A stretch of 36,095 bases of DNA, taken from positions 1 through 36,095 of the forward strand of contig SKQS01000051.1 of NCBI GenBank assembly GCA_007118895.1, written 5' to 3'. This document shows, in pieces, positions 25,388 through 36,093 of the stretch. The position numbers and the translations under genes were made by a program. The stretch comes from Wenzhouxiangella sp. GTDB taxonomy: Bacteria > Pseudomonadota > Gammaproteobacteria > Xanthomonadales > Wenzhouxiangellaceae. The notes below the pieces were generated by a model. The model did no database searches. It had not been told where the DNA came from and worked only from the letters and a program-made list of their open reading frames with translations. How positions within the stretch are numbered: the stretch's first letter is position 1; each line of letters opens with the position of its first letter.

Positions 25388-25887
25388 CCCGGCGGCTGTT
25401 CTTTGCCCTTTGGCCGGACCCTGAACTGCGCCAGGCCATTGCCGCCTGTCGCAAGCGGCTTGGTCCGATTTCGCGACGTCAGGTACCCGACCACAATCTT
25501 CACCTGACGCTGCTGTTTGTCGGCAATGTCGACCCGGAGCGACTGCCGGACCTCATCGAGACGGCAAATGGGCTGCGCGCCACCGCCTTCGAGCAGCGGC
25601 TGGATCGCTTCGGCCACTTTCCGCGGGCTGGCTTGGTCTGGCTGGGCGGACCGGCAGGCCCGCAGGGCCAGGCGCTGGCAGCCGGCCTGGCTGAACGGGT
25701 TAGCGGGCTTGGTCTGGGCGTCGATGACAGGCCGTGGCGACCGCACGTCACGCTGTTTCGCCGGGTAAGCCGGCGCCCGGAACTGCCCGAGATCAAGCCG
25801 CTGCGGTGGTCGGTTGACCACTACGTGCTGATCGAGTCGATTCCGGGCCGTCCCTACCAGCCGCTGGCGCGCTGGCCGCTGGCTTGA
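25384..25887 (+). CDS. thpR: RNA 2',3'-cyclic phosphodiesterase (2H family)
   Basis: A 2H phosphoesterase that opens 2',3'-cyclic phosphates on RNA; it was first described as a 2'-5' RNA ligase. Two catalytic motifs are present: HLTL at residues 40-43 and HVTL at 121-124. 167 residues, normal. The start is TTG at 25384 within a TTGA overlap with the pilZ stop; no other start fits the family N-terminus RRLFFALWPD. Natural role unknown. Confidence 0.9.
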   Translation: MTRRLFFALWPDPELRQAIAACRKRLGPISRRQVPDHNLHLTLLFVGNVDPERLPDLIETANGLRATAFEQRLDRFGHFPRAGLVWLGGPAGPQGQALAAGLAERVSGLGLGVDDRPWRPHVTLFRRVSRRPELPEIKPLRWSVDHYVLIESIPGRPYQPLARWPLA

Positions 25888-25972
25888 ACTTGACCGCTTT
25901 CGGCGTTGTCGCAATACTGGAGTACACCCGTTTTCGTCGGCGTCAGGCCAAAGCTTCGCCAGGCAGGGATCC

Positions 25973-27028
25973 ATGACCGTTACCCGCAGAATCTTCCTTC
26001 GTCAGTCGGCATTCGCCACCGGTTCGCTGGCGGCGGCGCCCGCCGTGGCCCGTACGGCAACCGATGACACCATTCCCGATCAACCGGCTTACGTTCGACT
26101 GGCGGTCAGCGGCGAACTGGACGAGCGAGTGGACATGGCCCTGTCCGTGCTGGAGCGCTGCACCCTGTGTCCGCACCGCTGCGAGGTCGATCGCAGGGGC
26201 GGCCAGACCGGCCTGTGCGCGGCCGGCGCTCGCGCCACGGTCTACAGCCATACCCCGCATTTTGGTGAGGAGCTGCCGCTGGTTGGCCGTCGCGGCTCCG
26301 GCACGATCTTCTTTTCGCACTGCAACCTGCGCTGCGTGTTCTGCCAGAACTGGCCGATCGCACACGAGGGTCGCGGCCGCGAAGTCGGCGATCACCGGCT
26401 GGCCGAGATGATGCTGGAGCTGCAGCGCCGCGGCTGTCACAACATCAACCTGGTGACGCCCACCCACGTGATGCCGAACATCCTGCGCGCCATCAGGCTG
26501 GCAGAACGTCGCGGGCTCAGACTGCCCATCGTCTACAACACCAGCGGCTACGAGCGGGTCGAGATGATTCGTCTGCTTGACGGCATCGTCGATATTTACC
26601 TGCCGGATCTGAAATTCATGGACGGCGAGCAGTCGGCCCGTTACGCCATGGACGGCGTCGGTGACTATCCCGAAACCACCCAGCAGGCCATCCTGGAAAT
26701 GCAGCGCCAGGTCGGCCGGCTGGTGATCGACAGCCGGGGCATTGCCCGCCGCGGGCTGATGATTCGGCATCTGGTCATGCCCAACCGGATGGCCGGGAGC
26801 AAAGAATTTGTCCAATGGGTGGCCGAAAATCTGCCGCTGGACACCTACGTCAACATCATGCCGCAGTGGCGAGTCGAGCATCGCGCTTTCGAGTTCGATC
26901 AGATCTCGCGGGCCATTACACCCAATGAATTCCTCGAGGCAATGGACTGGGCGCGCGAGGCCGGCCTGAGCAATTTCGATCAACGCTCACTGGCGGCCGA
27001 GAGCGTGTTCAGACGCCGGGCCAGCTGA
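25973..27028 (+). CDS. PflX-type radical SAM protein with Tat leader
   Basis: An uncharacterised radical SAM protein of the PflX group (COG1313-like). The [4Fe-4S] motif is C117xxxC121xxC124 in SHCNLRCVFCQNW. Upstream is a second Cys set typical of the group: C63, C66, C70 and C82 (ERCTLCPHRCEVDRRGGQ). Other family landmarks are PTHVMPNILRAIRLAERRG and VYNTSGYERVEM. The N-terminus TRRIFLRQSAFATG followed by a small hydrophobic stretch ending AVARTA looks like a twin-arginine signal, which is unusual for this fold. 351 residues. It is convergent with the second radical SAM gene with 5 nt between stops. Substrate unknown. Confidence 0.85.
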   Translation: MTVTRRIFLRQSAFATGSLAAAPAVARTATDDTIPDQPAYVRLAVSGELDERVDMALSVLERCTLCPHRCEVDRRGGQTGLCAAGARATVYSHTPHFGEELPLVGRRGSGTIFFSHCNLRCVFCQNWPIAHEGRGREVGDHRLAEMMLELQRRGCHNINLVTPTHVMPNILRAIRLAERRGLRLPIVYNTSGYERVEMIRLLDGIVDIYLPDLKFMDGEQSARYAMDGVGDYPETTQQAILEMQRQVGRLVIDSRGIARRGLMIRHLVMPNRMAGSKEFVQWVAENLPLDTYVNIMPQWRVEHRAFEFDQISRAITPNEFLEAMDWAREAGLSNFDQRSLAAESVFRRRAS

Positions 27029-27033
27029 TAGCG

Positions 27034-28191
27034 TCAGTTCCACAAGCCGGCGATCGGATGATCGCACTGGTTGCAGCGCCCATCGGTCATGTCGACCCGG
27101 TCGACGATGAAACCGGTGCGCTCGATTACCTTGTTGCCGCAGTTCGGGCAAAAGGTGTTTTCCCCTTCGTGTCCGGTCATGCGCGCCACGTAGACATGGT
27201 GCAGTCCGGAGTCCAGCCCGATATTTCGTGCTCGCTCGACCACCGAGGCCGGGGTCGAGGGCAGGTTCGACAGCTGGTAAAGTGGGTAGAAGCGGGCGAA
27301 ATGCAGCGGCGTGTCGGGCCCGAGGTGATCTCTGACCCAGTGGCAAAGCTCGCGCACCATGTCCGGCTCGTCGTTGAGTCCGGGCAACAGGATGTTGGTG
27401 ATTTCCAGATGCAGTCCGGCTTCGCGTAGCTGAACCAGGGCATCGAGTACCGGCTTGAGCTTGCCGCCGCAAACCTCGCTGTAGAACTTTTCGCATAATC
27501 CCTTAAGGTCGACATTGACCGCATCGATATGCCGGGCCAGTTCGGCCAGCGGGGCTGGCTCGATGAATGCCGCGGTATGCAACAGGTTGCGCAGACCGGA
27601 TGCCGACGCCTGGCTGGCAGTGTCAAGCATGTATTCATAGAACACCACCGGCTCGCCGAAAGCGTAACTGACCGAATTCAGCCCGGCAGCGCGGGCCTGG
27701 TCAATGATCCGGTCCGGCGGCATGTCATAGGCATGGATCTCTGATGGTTCGACCAGCGCCATGTCCCAGACCTCGCAGAACTTGCAGTGAATGTTGCAGC
27801 CGGCGGTAGAGACCGACAGCGTGCGCGAGCCGGGCATGACGTGGAAGAAGGGCAGGCGTTCAACCGGGTCTTCCTGGACCAGAACCGGATTGCCGTGGAC
27901 CAGGGTCTCACCCACACCGTCGTGATTTCTTCGCACGCGGCAGCGTCCGGTCTGTCCGGGTTTGAGTTGGCAGTTCCACGGGCAAAGTCCGCACACTACA
28001 TCGCCTGACTCTTTTTCGTCGAACCAAAGCCCCGGACGCGGGCGGACCAGCCCCAGGTCAAATGCCGCGGGCGGTGCCTCGGTTGCGGAGAAGCCGAATC
28101 GAGCCAGGCACAGCGCGCAGGCGCCACAGGCTCCGCCAACCAGCAGCCGGCGGCGCGAGGCGTCATCCAGGTCGGGTCGAACGGTAGCCAT
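27034..28191 (-). CDS. AmrS/PflA-type radical SAM protein with Tat-like leader
   Basis: A radical SAM protein of the AmmeMemoRadiSam (AmrS)/PflA group. The cluster motif is C132xxxC136xxC139 in TAGCNIHCKFCEVWD. An N-terminal Cys set, C67, C70, C74 and C84 (CGLCPWNCQLKPGQTGRC), precedes it. The C-terminus adds a zinc ribbon with C348/C351 and C373/C376. Residues 12-35 read SRRRLLVGG then a Cys/Ala-rich hydrophobic stretch, resembling a twin-arginine leader. GAGGAGA precedes ATG 28191. Its start overlaps the end of the spermidine-synthase-like gene by 29 bp, so the two are coupled. AMMECR1 and Memo partner genes are not here. 385 residues; function unknown. Confidence 0.85.
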   Translation of the reverse strand: MATVRPDLDDASRRRLLVGGACGACALCLARFGFSATEAPPAAFDLGLVRPRPGLWFDEKESGDVVCGLCPWNCQLKPGQTGRCRVRRNHDGVGETLVHGNPVLVQEDPVERLPFFHVMPGSRTLSVSTAGCNIHCKFCEVWDMALVEPSEIHAYDMPPDRIIDQARAAGLNSVSYAFGEPVVFYEYMLDTASQASASGLRNLLHTAAFIEPAPLAELARHIDAVNVDLKGLCEKFYSEVCGGKLKPVLDALVQLREAGLHLEITNILLPGLNDEPDMVRELCHWVRDHLGPDTPLHFARFYPLYQLSNLPSTPASVVERARNIGLDSGLHHVYVARMTGHEGENTFCPNCGNKVIERTGFIVDRVDMTDGRCNQCDHPIAGLWN

Positions 28192-30619
28192 CAGTTCTCC
28201 TCGAAATCATCAGGGCAACGAATGCCGTTGCGTTGGCCAGCGCTGCCAGCAGGCAACATGCCACGAGCCCCATGATCGGTGCAATCACGGCACTCGCCAG
28301 GGCAGCCCCCAGGCAGGCGCCGAGCAGCTCGATGCTGTAGACCTGGCCGGTCGACCGTTCGGCGCGCCGATTGAGGGCGCGAAAAGACTCCGTGGCCAGC
28401 GGAAAATCAAAACCGTTGAGCACGCCGGATATGAAAGTCAGACAGGAAAACAGAAAAAAGATTGCATGAATCGAAGGGATAGCTGCAATCGCCGGCAGGC
28501 TGATGCCGATCAGGACCGAAAACACGGCAATGGTCAGCTGGACGGCAGCCAGGATGTCGGGATTGGCGCGATCACGCACGAATCGATGGGTCAGCAGGGT
28601 GCCGGTGGCCAGACCGGCCATGAAGATTGCCACGATCAGACCGACCATTTCATAGATGAAGCCGTACAGGCTCTGGAAGCTGAACAACAGCGCGATCTGC
28701 AGACTCATGGTCGACAGGCCGGTGGTGAATACCGCTACGCCGACAGCGAAACTTCGGTCACGGGGCCGTCCCTGGCCGGCAGCCAGCAGGCGCAGGGCCA
28801 GCACGATAAGCAGCACGACAAGGACCGGGACGATAATCCATGCAGCGCCCAGCTCCAGCAGACCTGGCAGCAGCAGTGAGCGCTCTCCCCGGGTCAGCTC
28901 GGCCCATACCATCAGCGTATGAAAATAGCCGATTGGCCGAAAATCGCTGTTGATGAAAAAACGGCTGGCGATTGGCTCCAGCGTGTCCACCAGCGCCAGC
29001 TGCTCGGCCACCGGTGGAGGACGAAACGGGGCAGGCGGCGGTGCGGACAAGTGCGCCTCGGGGCCGCGCCCGTGATGGCGCAGCTGCCAGTTGATCCGGT
29101 TAAGCTGCGAATATTCCAGCAGCAGATCGAAATGACCGGGTCGAAAAGCCGGGCTGTCGATGTCGTTTGCCGAGTGACGCTGGCGCAGCGTGGCGATATC
29201 GGCCATGACTGAGGCCGAGGCATCGCCGGCGATCAGCACCAGGCTGTGATCACCGATGGCGCGAACCTGTTCGAATACCGAGTCCAGGGTATGAAAAATG
29301 CTTGCATTGCGATTGGCGATTGCCTGACCCCGAAGGCCGGGCGTGGAGACCATGCCGATCACGAAAATCCCCTGGGCATCGAGCAGGGCATGGGCCTGTG
29401 AGAAGAACTCGCGGGTGTAGTAGCGGTTGAGGACCGCTGTCGTCGGGTCCGGCACGTCGACGATGATCAGATCGTAGCGTCTGTCGGTGGATCGCACGAA
29501 CAGGCGGCCATCGGCGTGAATCAGGCGCACCCGCGGGTCGGCCAGCGCGGCCAGGGTGTGTGCCGGCAGGTGCGGCCGGGCGGCCTCGGTCAGCACCGGA
29601 TCCAGTTCGACATAGTCGATTGATTCAAGCGGATGTCGAACCAGTTCGGCCAGCGTGCCGCGCAGTCCGCCGCCGATCAGCAGCACCCGGCGCGGGGCCG
29701 GGTGGTGCGCCATCGCCATGTGGGCCAGTACCGCGGCTTCCTGCGCCTCCAGGCCGGTGGGTGGCGAATCCGGACCAGCGGTGCTGAACATCAGGTGACC
29801 GCTGCGGAAGAAACTGAACTGATCCTCTCGAACGGCAACTGCGATATTGCCGTATTTCGATTGGTGGGTTTCCAGCAGCTGATGATCTGGAGCCAGTTGC
29901 TGCCAGTACAGCGCCATGCCCCAGCGATCGAGGTGTTCGGACAGCGCCAGAGCCCCGGCACCGAGTACCAGAGCGACCATCATCAGCCATCTGGCGCCGC
30001 GATCAATCTGGCCGGAGAACAGCGCCTGCGATCGGCCTGACCAGATCACGCACAGCGCCACCAGCATGCCAATCACGATCACCGTCTGCAGGGCATTGAG
30101 CTGATGGACCAGCACGAAGGTGAACAGCACGCCACCGAGGATGCTGCCCATGGCCTCGCCGATGTAGGTGTTGCCGGCCCCGGTGGTATCAATGCTGCGA
30201 TCACGCTGGCGCCACAGCTTGGCCAGCAGCACGAACTGCATGCCCAGCAGCAGGCAGACCGGGGCCAGGCCAAGGAAACTGCCCAGGGCAATATCGTTAA
30301 GTGACAGGTAGGCGCCGGGCACGACATCGAAAAACCCGCGCAAGCCCCGGATCATCATCAGGCTCAGCGCCAGTACCGGCAGCAGCGCCGCGGCAATCCA
30401 GGCCATGGCCAGCAGCGGCCGGTCGGTGCGCTCGGCCAGGGCCGCGCCCAGCATGCTGCCCGCGCCCACCCAGGCCATCCAGGCAGCCAGGATCACGCCG
30501 ATCGACAGCTCGTTGCCGTGGAACAGCATCAACAGCTCGCGCAGCATCACGATTTGCACGACCTGCGAGGCCAGACCCAGCATCAGGATTGACAGAAAGT
30601 GGGGCGGCAGTCTCAACAT
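28163..30619 (-). CDS. Membrane-embedded spermidine-synthase-like protein
   Basis: A large polytopic membrane protein with a central methyltransferase-fold domain of the spermidine/spermine synthase type. Residues about 8-230 contain six or seven membrane segments. Residues about 240-575 hold the soluble domain, with the nucleotide loop IGGGLRG at 315-321, YVELDP near 336-341 and LIIVDVPDPTT, which keeps the DxxDP pattern. Residues about 590-805 are a second membrane bundle. 818 residues in total. Aminopropyl transfer is not proven; the fold could serve another decarboxy-SAM or SAM reaction. GAGG precedes ATG 30619. It leads the operon with the AmrS-type gene. Confidence 0.85.
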   Translation of the reverse strand: MLRLPPHFLSILMLGLASQVVQIVMLRELLMLFHGNELSIGVILAAWMAWVGAGSMLGAALAERTDRPLLAMAWIAAALLPVLALSLMMIRGLRGFFDVVPGAYLSLNDIALGSFLGLAPVCLLLGMQFVLLAKLWRQRDRSIDTTGAGNTYIGEAMGSILGGVLFTFVLVHQLNALQTVIVIGMLVALCVIWSGRSQALFSGQIDRGARWLMMVALVLGAGALALSEHLDRWGMALYWQQLAPDHQLLETHQSKYGNIAVAVREDQFSFFRSGHLMFSTAGPDSPPTGLEAQEAAVLAHMAMAHHPAPRRVLLIGGGLRGTLAELVRHPLESIDYVELDPVLTEAARPHLPAHTLAALADPRVRLIHADGRLFVRSTDRRYDLIIVDVPDPTTAVLNRYYTREFFSQAHALLDAQGIFVIGMVSTPGLRGQAIANRNASIFHTLDSVFEQVRAIGDHSLVLIAGDASASVMADIATLRQRHSANDIDSPAFRPGHFDLLLEYSQLNRINWQLRHHGRGPEAHLSAPPPAPFRPPPVAEQLALVDTLEPIASRFFINSDFRPIGYFHTLMVWAELTRGERSLLLPGLLELGAAWIIVPVLVVLLIVLALRLLAAGQGRPRDRSFAVGVAVFTTGLSTMSLQIALLFSFQSLYGFIYEMVGLIVAIFMAGLATGTLLTHRFVRDRANPDILAAVQLTIAVFSVLIGISLPAIAAIPSIHAIFFLFSCLTFISGVLNGFDFPLATESFRALNRRAERSTGQVYSIELLGACLGAALASAVIAPIMGLVACCLLAALANATAFVALMISRRTDGYRSTRPG

Positions 30620-30689
30620 CGGTCGAACCTCATGATTTCCCGACTGATTCTAAGCCATGAGTTGCAGGGAACATCGTCCGTTCGGCGCG

Positions 30690-30810
30690 TTCTCGGGTTT
30701 TGAGAATCGCTGTCAGTAGACTGATCCTGTCGCCAATTTCCGAAATTGTTGTAGGAAATCGGCGCGACCTGGCCTTTGGGTCTGGTCCTTCGACAGCGCT
30801 GTGAGATAAT
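30690..30810. promoter_or_regulatory. recA/speE-like divergent control region with palindromes
   Basis: Several dyads lie in this spacer. TTCTC 30690-30694 pairs with GAGAA 30702-30706. CAATTTC 30734-30740 and GAAATTG 30742-30748 form a perfect palindrome around one base. A longer alternative is 30731-30741 with 30754-30764 (10 of 11 pairs). ACAGCGCTGT 30793-30802 is a perfect palindrome just before a -10-like GATAAT at 30805-30810, about 66 bp upstream of the recA GTG. I find no CTG-N10-CAG LexA box; the nearest is CTG-N9-CAG at 30782-30796. Confidence 0.45.
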
Positions 30811-30875
30811 CGGTCGCAGACAGTTCGAGCAGTTCTATTCAGGCGAATCACGGGTTTTCCAAGGAGCGAATCAAG

Positions 30876-31922
30876 GTGGACGACAATCGTAAGCGAGCGC
30901 TTTCAGCAGCGCTGGGACAGATCGAAAAGCAGTACGGCAAGGGTGCCATCATGCGCATGGGCGACGATGCTGCGCGCAAGGACGTGCCGGTTATCTCCAC
31001 CGGCTCGCTGGCGCTGGACGTGGCCTTGGGAATCGGCGGTCTGCCGCGTGGTCGGGTCGTCGAGATCTACGGCCCGGAATCTTCCGGCAAGACGACCCTG
31101 ACTTTGCACGTGGTCTCCGAAGCCCAGAAGCTGGGTGGAACCTGCGCCTTCGTTGATGCCGAGCACGCGCTCGACCCCAGCTACGCCGAGAAGCTGGGCG
31201 TCAATGTCGATGAGCTGCTGGTCTCGCAGCCCGATACCGGCGAGCAGGCGCTGGAAATTACCGACATGCTGGTGCGCTCCGGCGCCGTTGACGTGGTGGT
31301 GGTCGACTCGGTCGCAGCGCTGACCCCGAAGGCCGAGATCGAGGGCGAAATGGGCGACTCGCACGTCGGCCTGCAGGCCCGGCTGATGAGCCAGGCGTTG
31401 CGGAAACTCACTGCCAACATCAAGCGCACCAACTGCATGGTCGTCTTCATCAACCAGATCCGGATGAAGATCGGGGTGATGTTCGGCTCGCCCGAGACCA
31501 CCACCGGCGGCAATGCCCTGAAGTTCTACTCATCGGTACGGCTCGACATTCGCCGGATTGGCGCGATCAAGCGCGGTGACGAGGCGATCGGCAACGAAAC
31601 CCGGGTCAAGGTAGTCAAGAACAAGATGGCCCCGCCGTTCAAGCAGGCGGTGTTCGAGATTCTCTACGGCCAGGGCATCTCGCGCGAGGGCGAGCTGATC
31701 GAGCTGGGCGTCGAGCACGACCTGGTCAAGAAGTCCGGGGCCTGGTATAGCTACGGCGATGACCGCATCGGCCAGGGCAAGGACAACGTGCGCCAGTTTC
31801 TCAAGGACAACCCGGAAATGGCCGCCGACATCGAGCGCAAGGTGCGCGAAAAGCTGCTGCCGTCGACAGCCAGGCCACAGGCCGAGGACAGCGATGAGGA
31901 GGCCCGCTCACAGATTGGATGA
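30876..31922 (+). CDS. recA: Recombinase A
   Basis: RecA forms filaments on single-stranded DNA, drives strand exchange and stimulates LexA self-cleavage. The Walker A loop is GPESSGKTT at residues 66-74. The body is near-identical in pattern to gammaproteobacterial RecA, including the L2 region ([20 protein letters not shown]). The 348 residues end in an acidic tail ([12 protein letters not shown]). The GTG start at 30876 has AAGGAG at 30861-30866. Its stop overlaps the recX ATG (ATGA). Upstream palindromes suggest regulation, but the usual enteric LexA box is missing. Confidence 0.99.
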   Translation: MDDNRKRALSAALGQIEKQYGKGAIMRMGDDAARKDVPVISTGSLALDVALGIGGLPRGRVVEIYGPESSGKTTLTLHVVSEAQKLGGTCAFVDAEHALDPSYAEKLGVNVDELLVSQPDTGEQALEITDMLVRSGAVDVVVVDSVAALTPKAEIEGEMGDSHVGLQARLMSQALRKLTANIKRTNCMVVFINQIRMKIGVMFGSPETTTGGNALKFYSSVRLDIRRIGAIKRGDEAIGNETRVKVVKNKMAPPFKQAVFEILYGQGISREGELIELGVEHDLVKKSGAWYSYGDDRIGQGKDNVRQFLKDNPEMAADIERKVREKLLPSTARPQAEDSDEEARSQIG

Positions 31923-32380
31923 GCGCATTCGCGGTGACTGACGCACCGACTCTGGCCGAGGTTCGTGAAGCCGCATTGCGCCTGCTGGCGCGGCGCGAGC
32001 ACTCCCGTCGCGAGCTGGCCAGCAAGCTGACCCGGCGTGGCTGGCCTGTCGAGTTGGTGACCGATGTCACCGATGCACTGGCTTCGGAAAACCTGCAGTC
32101 GGACCAGCGCTACGCCGAAAGCTATGCTCGTAGCCGGGTGCTCAGATGCTACGGGCCGTTGCGTATCCGCGCCGAGCTTTCAGAGCGAGGTATCAGTCGC
32201 ACACTGACCGAGCGCGCCCTTGAAGAAATCGACGCCGACTGGTTCGCGCTGGCCGCCGACTGGTATCAGCGCCGCTACGGCAAGGAACCGGCCGGCGACA
32301 TGAAGGAAAAGGCCAGGCGCCACCAGGCCCTGACCCGGCGCGGTTTTTCCGGCGAGCATATTCGCGAGCTGCTCAATTGA
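31919..32380 (+). CDS. recX: Regulatory protein RecX
   Basis: RecX binds RecA filaments and limits their growth. The three-helix repeat architecture shows in [41 protein letters not shown] and [18 protein letters not shown]. 153 residues, typical. ATG 31919 overlaps the recA stop, so RecX is made from the same message. No hairpin separates the two genes. Confidence 0.95.
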   Translation: MSAFAVTDAPTLAEVREAALRLLARREHSRRELASKLTRRGWPVELVTDVTDALASENLQSDQRYAESYARSRVLRCYGPLRIRAELSERGISRTLTERALEEIDADWFALAADWYQRRYGKEPAGDMKEKARRHQALTRRGFSGEHIRELLN

Positions 32381-32388
32381 CCACAAAG

Positions 32389-32405
32389 CAGGGGAGGGCC
32401 CCCTG
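32389..32405 (+). other. Hairpin after recX
   Basis: CAGGGG 32389-32394 and CCCCTG 32400-32405 form a 6-bp GC-rich stem with a 5-nt loop, 9 bp after the recX stop. No T run follows, so it is a weak terminator or processing element. It sits just before the ribosome site of the next gene. Confidence 0.4.
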
Positions 32406-32422
32406 AAAGCAAGGAACTCAAC

Positions 32423-33025
32423 ATGTATGTCATTTCGCGCCTGTTTGCCCTGGCACTGACCGGTTTTCTGGCTTCCGCCGCCGCTGCGGACTCGGACCCC
32501 GCACAGCGGCTTGCGCCCGAGCAGCGCGCTTTCTGGCAGCAGCTCAGTTCGCTGTGCGGCAAGGCATTTACAGGCCGGGTCTCGGATGTTACCGAGTATT
32601 ACCGCGCGGCGATTGTCGGCCGCGAGCTGATTGCTCATGGCGTCTCATGCGAGCCGGAGCGCATCCACATCGCCCTGCACGTGGACAATGACCGCTCGCG
32701 CAACTGGATACTGACCATCGTCGACGACACCATCCGCCTCAAGCACGACCATCGCCATCGCGACGGCAGCGAGGAGGCCATTTCCCAGTACGGCGGCGAT
32801 GCCCCGGTGCCGGGACTGGCCGAGCGCCAGATCTTCCCGGCCGATGCACATACCGCCGAAATCCTGCCCGAGCGGGCAGACAACTTCTGGTTCATGCACT
32901 TCGTCAGCGAAGATACTTTCCACTACGGCGTGCACTGGCCCAGGCATGGCCATTCCATCCGGCTGGCCTTCGACCTGACCGAACCGGTCGATCCGCCGCC
33001 GCTGCCCTGGGGTTTCGAAGACTGA
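32423..33025 (+). CDS. Secreted protein of unknown function
   Basis: I cannot assign a function. Residues 1-22 form a signal peptide (hydrophobic, ending ASAAAA before DSD), so the protein is probably periplasmic or outer-membrane associated. The mature part has two Cys, C45 in SSLCGKAFTGRV and C76 in GVSCEPERI, which could form a disulfide. A His/Asp/Arg-rich stretch, LKHDHRHRDGSEEA (about 106-119), lies mid-protein. I recall similar secreted proteins in other bacteria but no named role. AAGGA at 32410-32414 precedes ATG 32423. It lies between recX and alaS. 200 residues. Confidence 0.8.
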   Translation: MYVISRLFALALTGFLASAAAADSDPAQRLAPEQRAFWQQLSSLCGKAFTGRVSDVTEYYRAAIVGRELIAHGVSCEPERIHIALHVDNDRSRNWILTIVDDTIRLKHDHRHRDGSEEAISQYGGDAPVPGLAERQIFPADAHTAEILPERADNFWFMHFVSEDTFHYGVHWPRHGHSIRLAFDLTEPVDPPPLPWGFED

Positions 33026-33073
33026 AATGGCAAGCCCGCCATGGCATGGCCTGATGTTCGGCCGTCCGGTCTC

Positions 33074-33100
33074 TTGGTTTCAATTTCCTTAAACTATAGA
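33074..33100 (+). promoter_or_regulatory. Possible alaS promoter
   Basis: TTGGTT 33074-33079 and TATAGA 33095-33100 are spaced 15 bp, slightly short. The region is locally AT-rich, unlike its surroundings, and lies about 60 nt before the alaS ATG at 33161. Confidence 0.35.
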
Positions 33101-33160
33101 TTCCAAATGGTGCACTTCGCATCCGACTGCCTTTTGCCCAATGCCAATAGCGACAAGCCG

Positions 33161-35806
<2,646 letters not shown>

Positions 35807-35847
35807 CTGCCAAGCCGCGAGTCCTGGCACTGACAAGGCCAAAACGC

Positions 35848-35853
35848 TACAAT
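35848..35853 (+). promoter_or_regulatory. Candidate -10 of tRNA-Ser promoter
   Basis: TACAAT followed by a GC-rich discriminator (ACCGCGC) lies about 50 nt before the tRNA. No good -35 is seen at the standard distance, so confidence is limited. Confidence 0.35.
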
Positions 35854-35905
35854 ACCGCGCTCGGTTGGCGGCCAGTCAACGTTGCCCAGGCAACTACAGA
35901 TTTTC

Positions 35906-35997
35906 GGAGAGGTGGCAGAGTGGTCGAATGCGGCGGTCTCGAAAACCGTTAGGGGTCGATAGGCCCCTCGAGGGTTCGAATCCCTCCCTCTCCGCCA
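35906..35997 (+). tRNA. tRNA-Ser (anticodon CGA)
   Basis: A complete class II tRNA with encoded CCA. The acceptor stem pairs GGAGAGG with CCTCTCC and G is the discriminator. The anticodon stem is CGGT/ACCG with loop CTCGAAA, giving anticodon CGA at 35940-35942, which reads UCG serine codons. The long variable arm (GGGG with CCCC) is the serine hallmark. The T arm is GAGGG TTCGAAT CCCTC. It follows alaS by 99 bp. Confidence 0.98.
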
Positions 35998-36051
35998 CTT
36001 GGCCCCCCAATCGCATGATCCCTCGATAGTCATCCATGGCAAGAACTTGGA

Positions 36052-36093
36052 TTCGAACCCGAAAAGAGGGTTCGAACCGAAGGCCGAAGGCCT
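36052..36093. repeat. T-arm-like inverted repeat after tRNA-Ser
   Basis: TTCGAACCC 36052-36060 and GGGTTCGAA 36068-36076 form a perfect 9-bp inverted repeat around GAAAAGA. GAGGGTTCGAA at 36066-36076 repeats 11 nt of the tRNA T arm (35970-35980). A second small dyad, AGGCC 36081-36085 with GGCCT 36089-36093, follows. The window ends here, so the full extent is unseen. It could be a dispersed repeat or part of a tRNA-targeted attachment region. Confidence 0.5.

Noticed and set aside
30782-30796. LexA box CTG-N9-CAG upstream of recA
   Set aside because: The canonical enteric box needs ten bases between CTG and CAG; the spacing is one short, so I do not call it.
33041-33160. 40-residue N-terminal extension of AlaS
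   Set aside because: The extension crosses the likely promoter and has no family similarity; ATG 33161 gives the normal N-terminus.
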